NCBI GenBank assembly: GCA_018380195.1
Contig: JAGZUC010000044.1
Coordinates: 1-20,328 of the forward strand
Direction: 5' to 3'
DNA length: 20,328 nucleotides
From: Collinsella sp.
GTDB taxonomy: Bacteria > Actinomycetota > Coriobacteriia > Coriobacteriales > Coriobacteriaceae
Part shown: in pieces, positions 1-5,926 of the stretch
Layout of the letters: each line of letters starts with the position of its first letter
How positions within the stretch are numbered: position 1 is the first letter of the stretch
The notes under the pieces: model-generated
Database searches by the model: none
The model's input: the letters and a program-made list of their open reading frames with translations, nothing else
Told to the model about the DNA's origin: nothing
Made by a program: the position numbers and the translations under genes

Positions 1-1
1 C

Positions 2-106
2 AACTCGTTCTACTTCATCGAGGCCGGCACGCTCGTGGAAAAGATCAAGTCGTCCTCGCAGACGCTCAAGCAGGAATACCTCGATACATACGAGGGAGGT
101 GAATGA
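2..106 (+). CDS. C-terminal end of a probable ABC transporter ATP-binding protein (partial)
   Basis: An open frame enters from the left edge and gives 34 residues before TGA at 104-106. The visible part (FYFIEAGTLVEKI followed by a charged helix) resembles the last beta strand and tail of bacterial ABC-transporter ATPases, where a phrase such as 'phi-x-x-G-x-L-V-E-x-I' follows the H-loop. None of the catalytic motifs lie in the window, so the family call rests on this short tail only. The stop is one base before the ATG of the next gene, and the RBS of that gene sits inside these last codons, so the two are almost certainly co-transcribed and probably translationally coupled. The 5' part of the gene lies outside the window. 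Confidence 0.5.
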   Translation, partial: NSFYFIEAGTLVEKIKSSSQTLKQEYLDTYEGGE

Positions 107-107
107 C

Positions 108-536
108 ATGATAGGCAAGAGCTATGCAAAGATAGCGATTGTTGGCTTTGTACTTTGTCTTGCAATGGTGCTATGTGCATCATTTGCGAGGTATAGGTCC
201 GAGCAGTCGTTCATCGATGGCGCTGAAAATGGGTTTGGCATAGACGGGATGTATGTCAGCGATGGCGCGACCAGGCCGTCTATGGCGATTCTTGCAGGCG
301 AAGACATGGAATGGCAAATCTGTAATGACGATGGCTCTTGTCTGAGTGGTCGTTTGGCCGCAACGAGCGACCCGAATTCGTTCGATCTTCTCGACAATGA
401 TGGATCGGATTGCGGTTCAGTTCACCTGTCGTATGCATCACGAGATGGGATGGACGGCATTCTCTATGTCTCCCACGAGATTGGCGATTTCAAGATGCGC
501 AGGACTAACCGAGTGCCGGCTTTTATCGAGGAGTGA
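108..536 (+). CDS. Small single-pass membrane or secreted protein of unknown function
   Basis: This is a 142-residue protein. ATG 108 is preferred over the GTG at 99 because GGGAGG at 94-99 gives a correctly spaced RBS for ATG 108. Residues about 8-26 (IAIVGFVLCLAMVLCASF) form one hydrophobic helix after a Lys-containing N-terminus, followed by Arg residues, so the protein is probably anchored with its acidic C-terminal part outside the cell. A cleavable signal peptide or a lipoprotein is less likely because no clean lipobox is seen. The outer part is rich in Asp, Gly and Ser and has two Cys about 8 residues apart near residue 70 and another near 100. It follows a probable ABC ATPase gene with a one-base gap, which suggests a transporter accessory or immunity-type role, but this is inference. 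No family was recognised. Confidence 0.65.
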   Translation: MIGKSYAKIAIVGFVLCLAMVLCASFARYRSEQSFIDGAENGFGIDGMYVSDGATRPSMAILAGEDMEWQICNDDGSCLSGRLAATSDPNSFDLLDNDGSDCGSVHLSYASRDGMDGILYVSHEIGDFKMRRTNRVPAFIEE

Positions 537-541
537 GAATT

Positions 542-570
542 CCCGGCGGCCTGCCGATCAGGCCGCCGGG
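542..570 (+). terminator. Perfect 12-bp GC-rich hairpin after the small membrane protein gene
   Basis: CCCGGCGGCCTG (542-553) and CAGGCCGCCGGG (559-570) are perfect reverse complements around a 5-nt loop. The hairpin begins 6 nt after the stop codon at 536, the usual place for a transcription terminator. No T-tract follows on either strand, so it would be a weak or factor-assisted terminator, or an mRNA 3'-end stabiliser. Confidence 0.45.
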
Positions 571-578
571 GTATCGAA

Positions 579-616
579 TCCCGCATTCATCCGTATGCAC
601 ACGGATGAATGCGGGA
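579..616. repeat. Perfect 16-bp inverted repeat with 6-nt loop
   Basis: Positions 579-594 (starting TCCCGCATTCATCC) pair perfectly with 601-616 around the loop ATGCAC. It sits 8 nt after the hairpin at 542-570 and just before a truncated exonuclease remnant. There is no T-run, so a simple terminator does not explain it. It could be the end of a mobile or MITE-like element, a processing site or a protein-binding dyad. The word CGGATGAA inside the right arm (603-610) recurs at 623-630. Confidence 0.7.
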
Positions 617-638
617 AATGCCCGGATGAAGTTGATAA

Positions 639-974
639 TCAAGGAAACAATGCCGTTCTGCCTGGGACGGCTTTGGTCTGGACTTTAACTACAACATCGC
701 AATCGACACTTATCAGCTCGCGCGACGCGCATGGCCAAATCTCGGACGCTGGTGCATGGAGGACCTTCGAGATTTACTGTACATCCAAAACGACGACGCA
801 CACCGCGTGCTCGCCGACTGCGAAGACGAGATGGCTGTCTACAATGCGATCAGAAACGGCGTGAAGTCCGGAGAGCTTTCTGTCGAACCGCCGCGCCGTC
901 GCGCGAGCCGACCGGGCAATCCGGGCAATCTGGTCCCGGCTCTCCCGGTCGTATTCCTACGATATCGCCCCTAG
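639..974 (+). pseudogene. C-terminal remnant of a DnaQ-like (DEDDh) 3'-5' exonuclease
   Basis: The open frame after the stop at 636-638 encodes a stretch containing IDTYQLARRAWP, then W-C-M-E-D-L-R-D-L-L and AHRVLADCEDEMAVY. This matches the C-terminal half of DnaQ-family exonucleases, where 'IDT...AR' is followed by 'L..L...l.I' and the Exo III motif H-x4-D (here H-R-V-L-A-D). The N-terminal half, with the DxE Exo I motif and most of Exo II, is missing, and no RBS or start codon is suitably placed; the internal ATG at 756 lies inside the conserved fold. The last 30 residues are Arg- and Pro-rich and look unlike the family. The remnant begins about 20-25 nt after the 579-616 inverted repeat, so truncation near that repeat is likely. 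It is probably non-functional. Confidence 0.6.
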
Positions 975-986
975 ATCATCAATGTG

Positions 987-1226
987 TCAGATAAAGAATG
1001 AGGCAATGGCCATGACCACGCCTACGGCAGATGCGGCGACTGCGCCTTTTTTCCTCTCCTTTAGTCCGACGAACAGGGTTGCCGTAAAGTAAAGGGCGGA
1101 AATGCAGGCTATGGCAAGCGAAACGAGTTCCTTGGGCGGTTTCAGCAAAAGGTCGCTAGCAAAGAGTAATGCAAGCAGGGCAAAGCCGATTGTGTTCAAG
1201 TATCTCGATTGATTTTGCGACAACAT
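987..1226 (-). CDS. Small multi-pass membrane protein of unknown function
   Basis: This 79-residue protein has three likely hydrophobic segments: about residues 10-27 (LNTIGFALLALLFASDLL), 33-54 and 61-79. A Lys/Arg-rich loop (KERKKG) lies between the second and third. The start is supported by GAAAGGAAG, spaced 5-6 nt before ATG 1226. It lies on the minus strand downstream of a small secreted-protein gene and a thioredoxin-like remnant, and on the opposite strand to the ABC-ATPase pair at the left edge. No family was recognised. Small three-helix proteins of this kind include immunity proteins and holin-like proteins, but nothing here decides between these. Confidence 0.6.
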   Translation of the reverse strand: MLSQNQSRYLNTIGFALLALLFASDLLLKPPKELVSLAIACISALYFTATLFVGLKERKKGAVAASAVGVVMAIASFFI

Positions 1227-1283
1227 GGCAACTTCCTTTCAGAACATGCAAATGAAAAGTCGGTACGATGTCATTGCGGTTGC

Positions 1284-1340
1284 AAAAAAGCCGCCGCTAG
1301 GACCGGTTGTCACGAGACCGGCGATAACTTCAGCGGTGCC
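1284..1340 (-). terminator. Possible minus-strand terminator after the small secreted-protein gene
   Basis: Read on the minus strand, an outer stem (ACCGCT at 1332-1337 with AGCGGC at 1293-1298, including one G-U pair) encloses an inner CCGGT/ACCGG hairpin (1317-1321 with 1303-1307). TTTTTT follows at 1289-1284. The structure is bulged rather than a simple hairpin, so confidence is moderate. It lies about 10 nt beyond the TAG at 1347, where the frameshift-restored secreted protein would end. Confidence 0.35.
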
Positions 1341-1473
1341 AACAAGCTAGAGATCGCGCAGGCAAGCCTCCTCCTTCGCGTTCAGCTTGACCTTGTGAGG
1401 GACGGTGCGGTTATTTGCAGATCCGTGAGAATCGCACCACGCCTTGGAATATGAATCCGTGCAGCGCCCGCGC

Positions 1474-1644
1474 TCAAAAAAGGTATATATCGTAATTATC
1501 GTCGTAATTGTCTCCGACGTAGATCTCGCTGCTCTCGGCGGGAGATCCCTCGTCGGCATAGGCTGCCGCAACGGGCACAAATGGTGTCATGACAAGGGAG
1601 TGGCAAAGAGCTGCTGAGATGATGGAGGGCAGGCATTTCTTCAT
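1474..1644 (-). CDS. Small secreted protein with Sec signal peptide, probably frameshifted
   Basis: ATG 1644 follows AAGGAG at a spacing of 6 nt. The 56 residues begin MKKCLPSIISAALC and have a hydrophobic core and an AYA/DEG signal-peptidase I site near residue 30. The mature part is acidic and Tyr-rich, with a DNYDDNYD repeat. The frame stops right after a run of six T (plus-strand A 1476-1481). Removing one T joins it to a further frame ending in TAG at 1347 and gives about 98 residues, with Cys residues and a basic tail (KVKLNAKEE), followed at once by a terminator-like structure. I therefore think the intact gene was 1347-1644. Its RBS lies just after the thioredoxin-like remnant, suggesting one former operon. 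A secreted bacteriocin-like peptide is possible but not shown. Confidence 0.5.
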   Translation of the reverse strand: MKKCLPSIISAALCHSLVMTPFVPVAAAYADEGSPAESSEIYVGDNYDDNYDIYLF

Positions 1645-1673
1645 GGCTGGCTCCTTAAACTGGCCTTTGATAG

Positions 1674-2000
1674 TTACTCGATGTCGCCTCCTTCCGCTTT
1701 ATATCCGTTGTATTCGGCGTATTTCTTTAATAAGGCAAGAGGTTCTTCCTCTCCTTCGGATGAGCCGATGATGTTTCCTTGGTCATCCAGTATGAATACG
1801 GACGGAATATGCTCAAGTTCATATTGGTCATTCACGACCTTATCTTAATCTATGTAAATGGGAAAGTCTCCTTCATGGACCGAGGCTTCTTCAATCGTGC
1901 TGTCCTCAGAAACATTGAAAAGGTTCTTCCTTATGGCTGCGAAATTATCAAGTTGTGGCATATCCTCTATGAGAGATTCGCAGTGCGGACACCACGATGC
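1674..2000 (-). pseudogene. Truncated thioredoxin-fold (TlpA/DsbA-like) protein with internal stop
   Basis: Reading the minus strand from 2000, the frame gives A-S-W-C-P-H-C-E-S-L and about 45 further residues to PIYID. An in-frame TAA (1845-1847) follows, and then DKVVNDQYELEHIPSVFILD, GNIIGSSEG and an acidic C-terminal helix, ending in TAA at 1674-1676. WCPHC is a dithiol active site (CPHC, as in DsbA), and HIPSVFILD fits the cis-proline strand of thioredoxin folds. The part before the active site is absent: upstream of 2000 the frame runs into sequence belonging to the head-on DUF6273 fragment and meets a stop. Both defects make it a pseudogene. Similar proteins act as extracytoplasmic thiol oxidoreductases, often beside exported Cys-containing peptides. 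Here the downstream neighbour is a small secreted protein. Confidence 0.65.
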
Positions 2001-2518
2001 CCGGATACCGCATCATCGGTATCAACCATGACGACCTCGCCGACGGTAGCGGCAAGGCGGGGCTGACGTTTGAGACGACCAACGATGTCCTATACAAACA
2101 CATCTGGAACGACACAAAGACCAATGTCGGCGGTTGGAGGTCCTCTAAGCTCCGCGCCCGCCTGAACTCCGGTGACCTCTGGGCGCTCCTGCCGGCCGAG
2201 CTCCAGTCCAAGGCGAAGGCCGTCACGAAGATGACGGACAACGAGGGCGGCGGTAGCGCCGGCACTCCGACGGCAACGAATGACAAGGTCTTCATCCTCT
2301 CGACGACCGAGATTTACGGAGACCTCCAGTCTGACGGCGCCCAGTACGAGTACTATGCGACGTCGAGGTATTCTGGACCTGAGATTGTGTGCTATTTCAG
2401 CACTCGTTCCGTGTCTCCGAGTGACTCAACGGACTTTATCTATGTTGACCCTTTCGGTCGCTGGAGCAGCGGTAGTGCCAACAGTGCCGGCAACGTGTTT
2501 CCCGCTTGGTGCTTCTAG
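1997..2518 (+). pseudogene. Orphan DUF6273 domain, 5'-truncated surface-protein fragment
   Basis: The frame gives about 173 residues with the usual DUF6273 features: an opening YRIIGINHDD, then W-x-x-S-K-L-R-A-R-L-N, ALLPAELQSKAKAVTK, KVFILSTTEIYG and a Gly/Ser-rich end closing on FPAWCF. In gut actinobacteria and Firmicutes this domain usually forms the C-terminus of larger secreted or surface proteins. Here there is no signal peptide, no anchor and no RBS: the ATG at 1997 falls in the shared junction with the thioredoxin remnant, and a stop lies in frame at 1970-1972. The fragment is therefore probably a 3' gene end moved here by recombination. The reading frame itself is intact and keeps its own terminator (2532-2564), so recent arrival or use as a recombination donor is possible. 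Confidence 0.6.
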
Positions 2519-2531
2519 ATTTTCTAGTGCA

Positions 2532-2564
2532 AGGCCCGCGCGACTCCGCGCGGGCCTATCTTTT
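2532..2564 (+). terminator. Rho-independent terminator after the DUF6273 fragment
   Basis: AGGCCCGCGCG (2532-2542) pairs perfectly with CGCGCGGGCCT (2547-2557) around the loop ACTC, followed by ATCTTTT. It starts 14 nt after the TAG at 2516-2518. Confidence 0.8.
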
Positions 2565-2992
2565 GGCAAGTGTACGAACGGTTTAGGTTCGCGGCACAGG
2601 TATTCGGGTTGAGGAGAAATGGGGTCATATGGCGGCTCTCAGAGCGCCTGCTGCACTCCCCCGCCATTACCCCTGCGGCGTCCTCGTATGGAGCCCATCC
2701 TGGTTGGCATATCGTTGCAATCGCTCACTTGTCCACAGATCAAGTGAACTGCTGGAATAAATATAGCGACACGCTTGTTCGTTACAGTTGCTATATCTAT
2801 GTAAATCGCCGCGATAAATACAGCCTGTACTCGGCTGTATACCAGCTACGCGTATGTAGATTCATATCGCGTTAATAAATCGGCTCAAGCGCGTGCAAAA
2901 CGCGCAAGTAGCCGCAATAGGCGATTATCGCGTAGGTAGATTTTTGGCATCTTGTTGATTAATCAAAATTAAGCAATTGCTTAAAACAAAAA
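2565..2992. other. Intergenic stretch without a convincing gene, rich in small inverted repeats
   Basis: About 430 bases with no recognisable protein on either strand. The left part (to about 2755) is GC-rich and contains one actinobacterial-type DnaA-box word, TTGTCCACA, at 2729-2737. The right part is AT-rich. It holds an 8-bp hairpin ATACAGCC/GGCTGTAT (2818-2825 with 2833-2840), a short hairpin GCGCGT/ACGCGC (2889-2894 with 2900-2905), and three copies of a GTA(A/G)AT word near 2800, 2846 and 2934. Two perfect palindromes lie at 2955-2966 and 2969-2984. I assign no function. Confidence 0.6.
2955..2984. repeat. Two adjacent perfect palindromes (12 and 16 bp)
   Basis: TTGATTAATCAA (2955-2966) and TTAAGCAATTGCTTAA (2969-2984) are each perfectly self-complementary and two bases apart. 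They lie directly downstream, in minus-strand sense, of the tRNA-Pro terminator. They have the form of operator dyads, but no regulated gene is adjacent. Confidence 0.7.
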
Positions 2993-3017
2993 AGGTCAGG
3001 CACTAGGTGCCTGACCT
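2988..3017 (-). terminator. Strong rho-independent terminator of the tRNA-Pro / coaBC transcript
   Basis: AGGTCAGGCAC (minus-strand 3' arm at 2993-3003) pairs perfectly over 11 bp with GTGCCTGACCT (3007-3017) around a 3-nt loop. On the minus strand it is followed by TTTTTT-G-TTTT. It sits 9 nt after the CCA end of tRNA-Pro and closes the long minus-strand gene block. Confidence 0.9.
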
Positions 3018-3026
3018 GCAAACTTC

Positions 3027-3103
<77 letters not shown>

Positions 3104-3145
3104 AAGCTTTTGTTTGTTGCTCTGCTCTCGCTCGCAACAGGGAGT

Positions 3146-3175
3146 ATATTAACCCGAAACTTTAGACTTGTGCAA
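3146..3175 (-). promoter_or_regulatory. Possible promoter for tRNA-Pro
   Basis: Read on the minus strand, TTGCAC (3175-3170) and TAATAT (3151-3146) are separated by 18 nt in the otherwise non-coding gap between coaBC and the tRNA. The -35 matches TTGACA at four of six positions. It would let the tRNA be made independently of coaBC read-through. Confidence 0.4.
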
Positions 3176-3183
3176 GAACTTTT

Positions 3184-4398
3184 TTATAAATTTTGAAGCA
3201 AGTCCAAAATTGTATCTGCGAGCTTGTGTTTTGTTAGCACGGGAAGTTCTTGCGTACCCGCTGTACTCACGATCCAGGCCTTGTTGGTATCGGTTCCAAA
3301 GCCCGAATCGGCGCGCGAGACATCGTTGGCGATAATGGCATCGCAACCCTTGCGGGCGAGCTTGCGCTGCGCGTACTCCACAACGTTATCGGTTTCGGCC
3401 GCAAAGCCGATAACGCACCGCTCTCCCTTTTGGCGCGAGAGCTCGGCCAAGATATCGACTGTCTCGATCAGTTCGATGCGATCCAGGCGCTCGTTGGCCT
3501 TTTTGAGTTTATGGTCCGCAGGGGTAGCGGGGGTATAGTCGGCGACGGCGGCCGCACAAATTGCAGCATCGGCCGTCTGGAAGTCGCTCAGTGCCGCCTG
3601 GAGCATCTCTGCGGCGGTCTGCACGCGCACGCATTCCACGCCGCGGGGCACATCTAATGATGTCGGTCCCAACACGAGCGTGACCTCGGCACCGCGGCGT
3701 GCGGCCTCCCCCGCAAGGGCGACGCCCATCTTGCCTGATGAGCGGTTGCCAATGAAGCGCACCGGGTCGATCGGTTCGTGCGTGGGGCCGGCGGTAATCA
3801 CGATGCGCTTGCCCGCCAGGTCCTGAGGCGCGGGGTTGAGCACCTCACAGACAGCCTCGACGATGTCCTCGGGCTCGCTCATACGTCCCGTGTCCACGTC
3901 GCCGCAGGCAAGGTAGCCGCTGCCGGGTCCCACCACATGGACACCGCGCTCGCGCAGCGTGGTCATATTGGCCTGTGTAGCCGGCGCTTTCCACATGCCG
4001 TTGTTCATGGCCGGCGCGATCACGATGGGTCGCGGCGTCGCCAGCAGCGTAGTGGAGATGAGGTCGTCGGCGATGCCGTTGGCCATCTTGGCGATGATAT
4101 TAGCCGTCGCGGGCGCCACGACCACCAGATCGGGCTCCTGCGCAAGCGAAATGTGGTGGATGGGGTCGGAGGGATCGTCGAATAGGCCCACAGCAACGGG
4201 CTCGTTGGTGAGCGCACGGAAGGTGAGCGGGCCCACGAACTCCGTGGCATGCTCGCTCATAACGACCTTGACGCGCGCACCGCGCTTTTGCAGCAGGCGC
4301 ACGATATTGCACGACTTATAGGCGGCGATCCCGCCGGTAATGCCCAGCAGGATCGTTTTTCCCTCAAGTTGCATTGAATTGTTGGATGCCGGCGTCAT
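3184..4398 (-). CDS. coaBC: Bifunctional phosphopantothenoylcysteine decarboxylase / phosphopantothenate-cysteine ligase
   Basis: CoaBC joins cysteine to 4'-phosphopantothenate and decarboxylates the product to 4'-phosphopantetheine, two steps of coenzyme A synthesis. At 404 residues it has the usual length. The N-terminal flavoprotein (CoaC) domain shows GITGGIAAYK near residue 19, the active-site His82 in HHISLA, APAMNN at 128-133 and the Cys165 flap GYLACGD. The CoaB domain starts near residue 195 with ITAGPTHEPIDPVRFIGNRS, then SSGKMG, CAAAVADYTP and KLKK (near 297-300). ATG 4398 is chosen because AAGGAAG lies 8 nt upstream, inside the end of the preceding gene. A second Met at residue 9 could also serve. 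It follows the zinc-ribbon gene with a 2-nt gap and is the last protein gene before tRNA-Pro. Confidence 0.96.
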   Translation of the reverse strand: MTPASNNSMQLEGKTILLGITGGIAAYKSCNIVRLLQKRGARVKVVMSEHATEFVGPLTFRALTNEPVAVGLFDDPSDPIHHISLAQEPDLVVVAPATANIIAKMANGIADDLISTTLLATPRPIVIAPAMNNGMWKAPATQANMTTLRERGVHVVGPGSGYLACGDVDTGRMSEPEDIVEAVCEVLNPAPQDLAGKRIVITAGPTHEPIDPVRFIGNRSSGKMGVALAGEAARRGAEVTLVLGPTSLDVPRGVECVRVQTAAEMLQAALSDFQTADAAICAAAVADYTPATPADHKLKKANERLDRIELIETVDILAELSRQKGERCVIGFAAETDNVVEYAQRKLARKGCDAIIANDVSRADSGFGTDTNKAWIVSTAGTQELPVLTKHKLADTILDLLQNL

Positions 4399-4400
4399 CG

Positions 4401-5120
4401 CTAGGCTTCCTTGCTCGGGAGCACCAGCAGGCGGTGGCAGTACGGGCAGTGCGTAATCTCGCTACCATCGTGGTTGAGGTCGCTCATGGACGATGCCTGC
4501 AGCGCGGTGTGGCAGACCGTGGGGATGTTGCCCTGGATGGTCTCGACGGCCAGGCCGCGGAACTGCTTGAGTAGACGCTCGTAGTCGGTGAGCACGTCGG
4601 CCGGCAGCGTGGCGGCAAGCGCGGTGCGCTCCTTAGTGGCGGCGTCAATCTGAGCCTGCAGGTCGGCAGCCTTGGCGCGGGCAGCCTTGGTATCGGCCTT
4701 CACGCCCTCCTCGAACTTGGCGATGATTGCCTGCGCGCGGGCCTCGCGGTCGAGCGCCTCCTTATGGGCGACAACGACGTCCTTGCGGGTGTGCTCAATC
4801 TTGTCCAGACGCTTGGCCAGGGTGGCGAGTTCATTCTCCAGGTCCTGAACCTCGCGGTAGTCGGAGCCGTCGACATGGCGCTTCTTGGCAGCCTCGATGG
4901 CGTTGTTGGTCTGAATCTCGGTGGTGTTGAGATCGTCGAGCTCAATGTCCAGATCCTTGCGCTGGGCGTAGAGCTTGGTCATCTCAGACTTGAGCTTCAC
5001 ATAGGTCTTGCGCTTGGAAGCGAGCTCCTTGAGCTCCGGCATATTGGCAAGTTCGCTCTTGTTGCGGGCGAGCTCCAAATCGATCTGTTGCAGCTTGAGT
5101 AGCGTAGCGCCGGCGCTCAT
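4401..5120 (-). CDS. Coiled-coil zinc-ribbon protein (C4-type zinc ribbon / DUF164-like family)
   Basis: This is a 239-residue protein. ATG 5120 is chosen because it overlaps the TGA of the upstream Nif3-like gene (ATGA) and has AGGAG 8 nt ahead; in-frame starts further upstream lack both. Residues about 10-170 form a long charged coiled coil rich in Lys, Glu, Leu and Ala. The C-terminus carries a zinc-ribbon-like module. The family normally has two CxxC knuckles. The second is present (HCPYC, Cys225 and Cys228), but in the first only Cys203 remains and Pro200 occupies the place of the partner Cys. His204, His217, His224 or His229 might supply the fourth ligand. Members of this family lie beside Nif3-like genes in many bacteria. 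A nucleic-acid or ribosome-related role has been proposed for relatives, but the exact role here is uncertain. Confidence 0.85.
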   Translation of the reverse strand: MSAGATLLKLQQIDLELARNKSELANMPELKELASKRKTYVKLKSEMTKLYAQRKDLDIELDDLNTTEIQTNNAIEAAKKRHVDGSDYREVQDLENELATLAKRLDKIEHTRKDVVVAHKEALDREARAQAIIAKFEEGVKADTKAARAKAADLQAQIDAATKERTALAATLPADVLTDYERLLKQFRGLAVETIQGNIPTVCHTALQASSMSDLNHDGSEITHCPYCHRLLVLPSKEA

Positions 5121-5926
5121 AAGTTCTCTCCTTTTGTCACAGTCCACCATTGGCAAGGGTTCAGTATTTTAATCGCATGACGGGGGTCGACCCCGGCGTC
5201 AACTGCAGAGTTCATCAATATATCAACGAACGGCTCCTCGGAGCGGTCGTGGCCGAGCAAGATCGTCGGCAGCCCGCGCAAGGCAAGGTCTTGCGCCACG
5301 TGGTAGCCCGCTTCGCCCGTCACGACAACGTCCGCGCCCGCGGCGATGGCGAGCTCTCCAAAGTCGCCCAGGGAGCCGCCCAAAATGGCGACGGTGCGGC
5401 ACGGGCGATCGGCTTCGCCCCATACGCGTGGGTCGCTTCCAAACGCCGTGGCAGCGCGCACGGCAAGTTCGCGCAGGTTGCAGGCATCGTGGAGGGTCGC
5501 GAGTGCGCCCAGACCGGTGAGCTCAGGCTCGCCTACATGTTCCAGCGAGCTCATGGGTTCAGCGCCCAGCAACTCACTCAGGCGAACACGCGCTTCGTGC
5601 GAGCGGTCCAGATCGGTGTGAAGCGAGATGATGCTCACGCCGCAACGAGCTGCCTCGTACAGCGCGGCGCTGCACTGGGGACGCGCGGAATCGGCCGGAC
5701 AAAAGGCCTCGGGCGCCTTGATATATATGGGATGATGCGTCAGCAGAACGTTGGCGCCGGCCTCGAGAGCGCGGCGTACGTTGGCCTCGGTCGCGTCGAG
5801 CGCGCAGGCAACACCGCGGATCTCGGCAGAGGGATCTCCCACAGAAAGCCCAACATGATCCCAGCCCTCGGCGTCCGCTTTGGGGTAGCGCGCCAGCAGC
5901 GCACGTTCAAGCTCGGAGACGATCAT
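5117..5926 (-). CDS. Nif3-like dinuclear metal-centre protein
   Basis: This 269-residue protein is of the Nif3/YqfO/YbgI type. These are toroidal hexamers with a two-metal site; their cellular role is unsettled, with GTP cyclohydrolase-I-like activity proposed for some. The family's metal ligands are visible: THHP near residues 63-66, HTDLD near 102-106, and GHDRSEEP near 224-231, corresponding to the C-terminal His/Glu ligands. The WDHVGLSVGDP start region is typical. It lacks the long inserted domain of YqfO-type proteins, so it is the short form. It overlaps the cysteine-desulfurase stop by 4 nt (ATGA) at its start and the zinc-ribbon start by 4 nt at its end, so the three are translationally coupled. 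Confidence 0.92.
   Translation of the reverse strand: MIVSELERALLARYPKADAEGWDHVGLSVGDPSAEIRGVACALDATEANVRRALEAGANVLLTHHPIYIKAPEAFCPADSARPQCSAALYEAARCGVSIISLHTDLDRSHEARVRLSELLGAEPMSSLEHVGEPELTGLGALATLHDACNLRELAVRAATAFGSDPRVWGEADRPCRTVAILGGSLGDFGELAIAAGADVVVTGEAGYHVAQDLALRGLPTILLGHDRSEEPFVDILMNSAVDAGVDPRHAIKILNPCQWWTVTKGENL

Noticed and set aside
346..864. A 172-codon plus-strand frame crossing both hairpins
   Set aside because: It overlaps the real small membrane protein and the exonuclease remnant in another frame and has no RBS or conserved motif.
2729..2737. Single TTGTCCACA word as a sign of a replication origin
   Set aside because: Only one box is seen, with no dnaA, dnaN or further boxes in the window. 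A 9-mer of this kind can occur by chance.
2629..2760. A 43-codon plus-strand frame starting ATG 2629 with GAGGAG upstream
   Set aside because: The RBS spacing of 12 nt is long, the predicted peptide has no signal peptide or recognisable motif, and it lies in a stretch with other signs of decay. It could be real, but the sequence does not support it.
2570..2875. A 101-codon plus-strand frame over the AT-rich intergenic block
   Set aside because: It runs through a terminator edge and several hairpins, has no RBS and gives a peptide without protein-like features.
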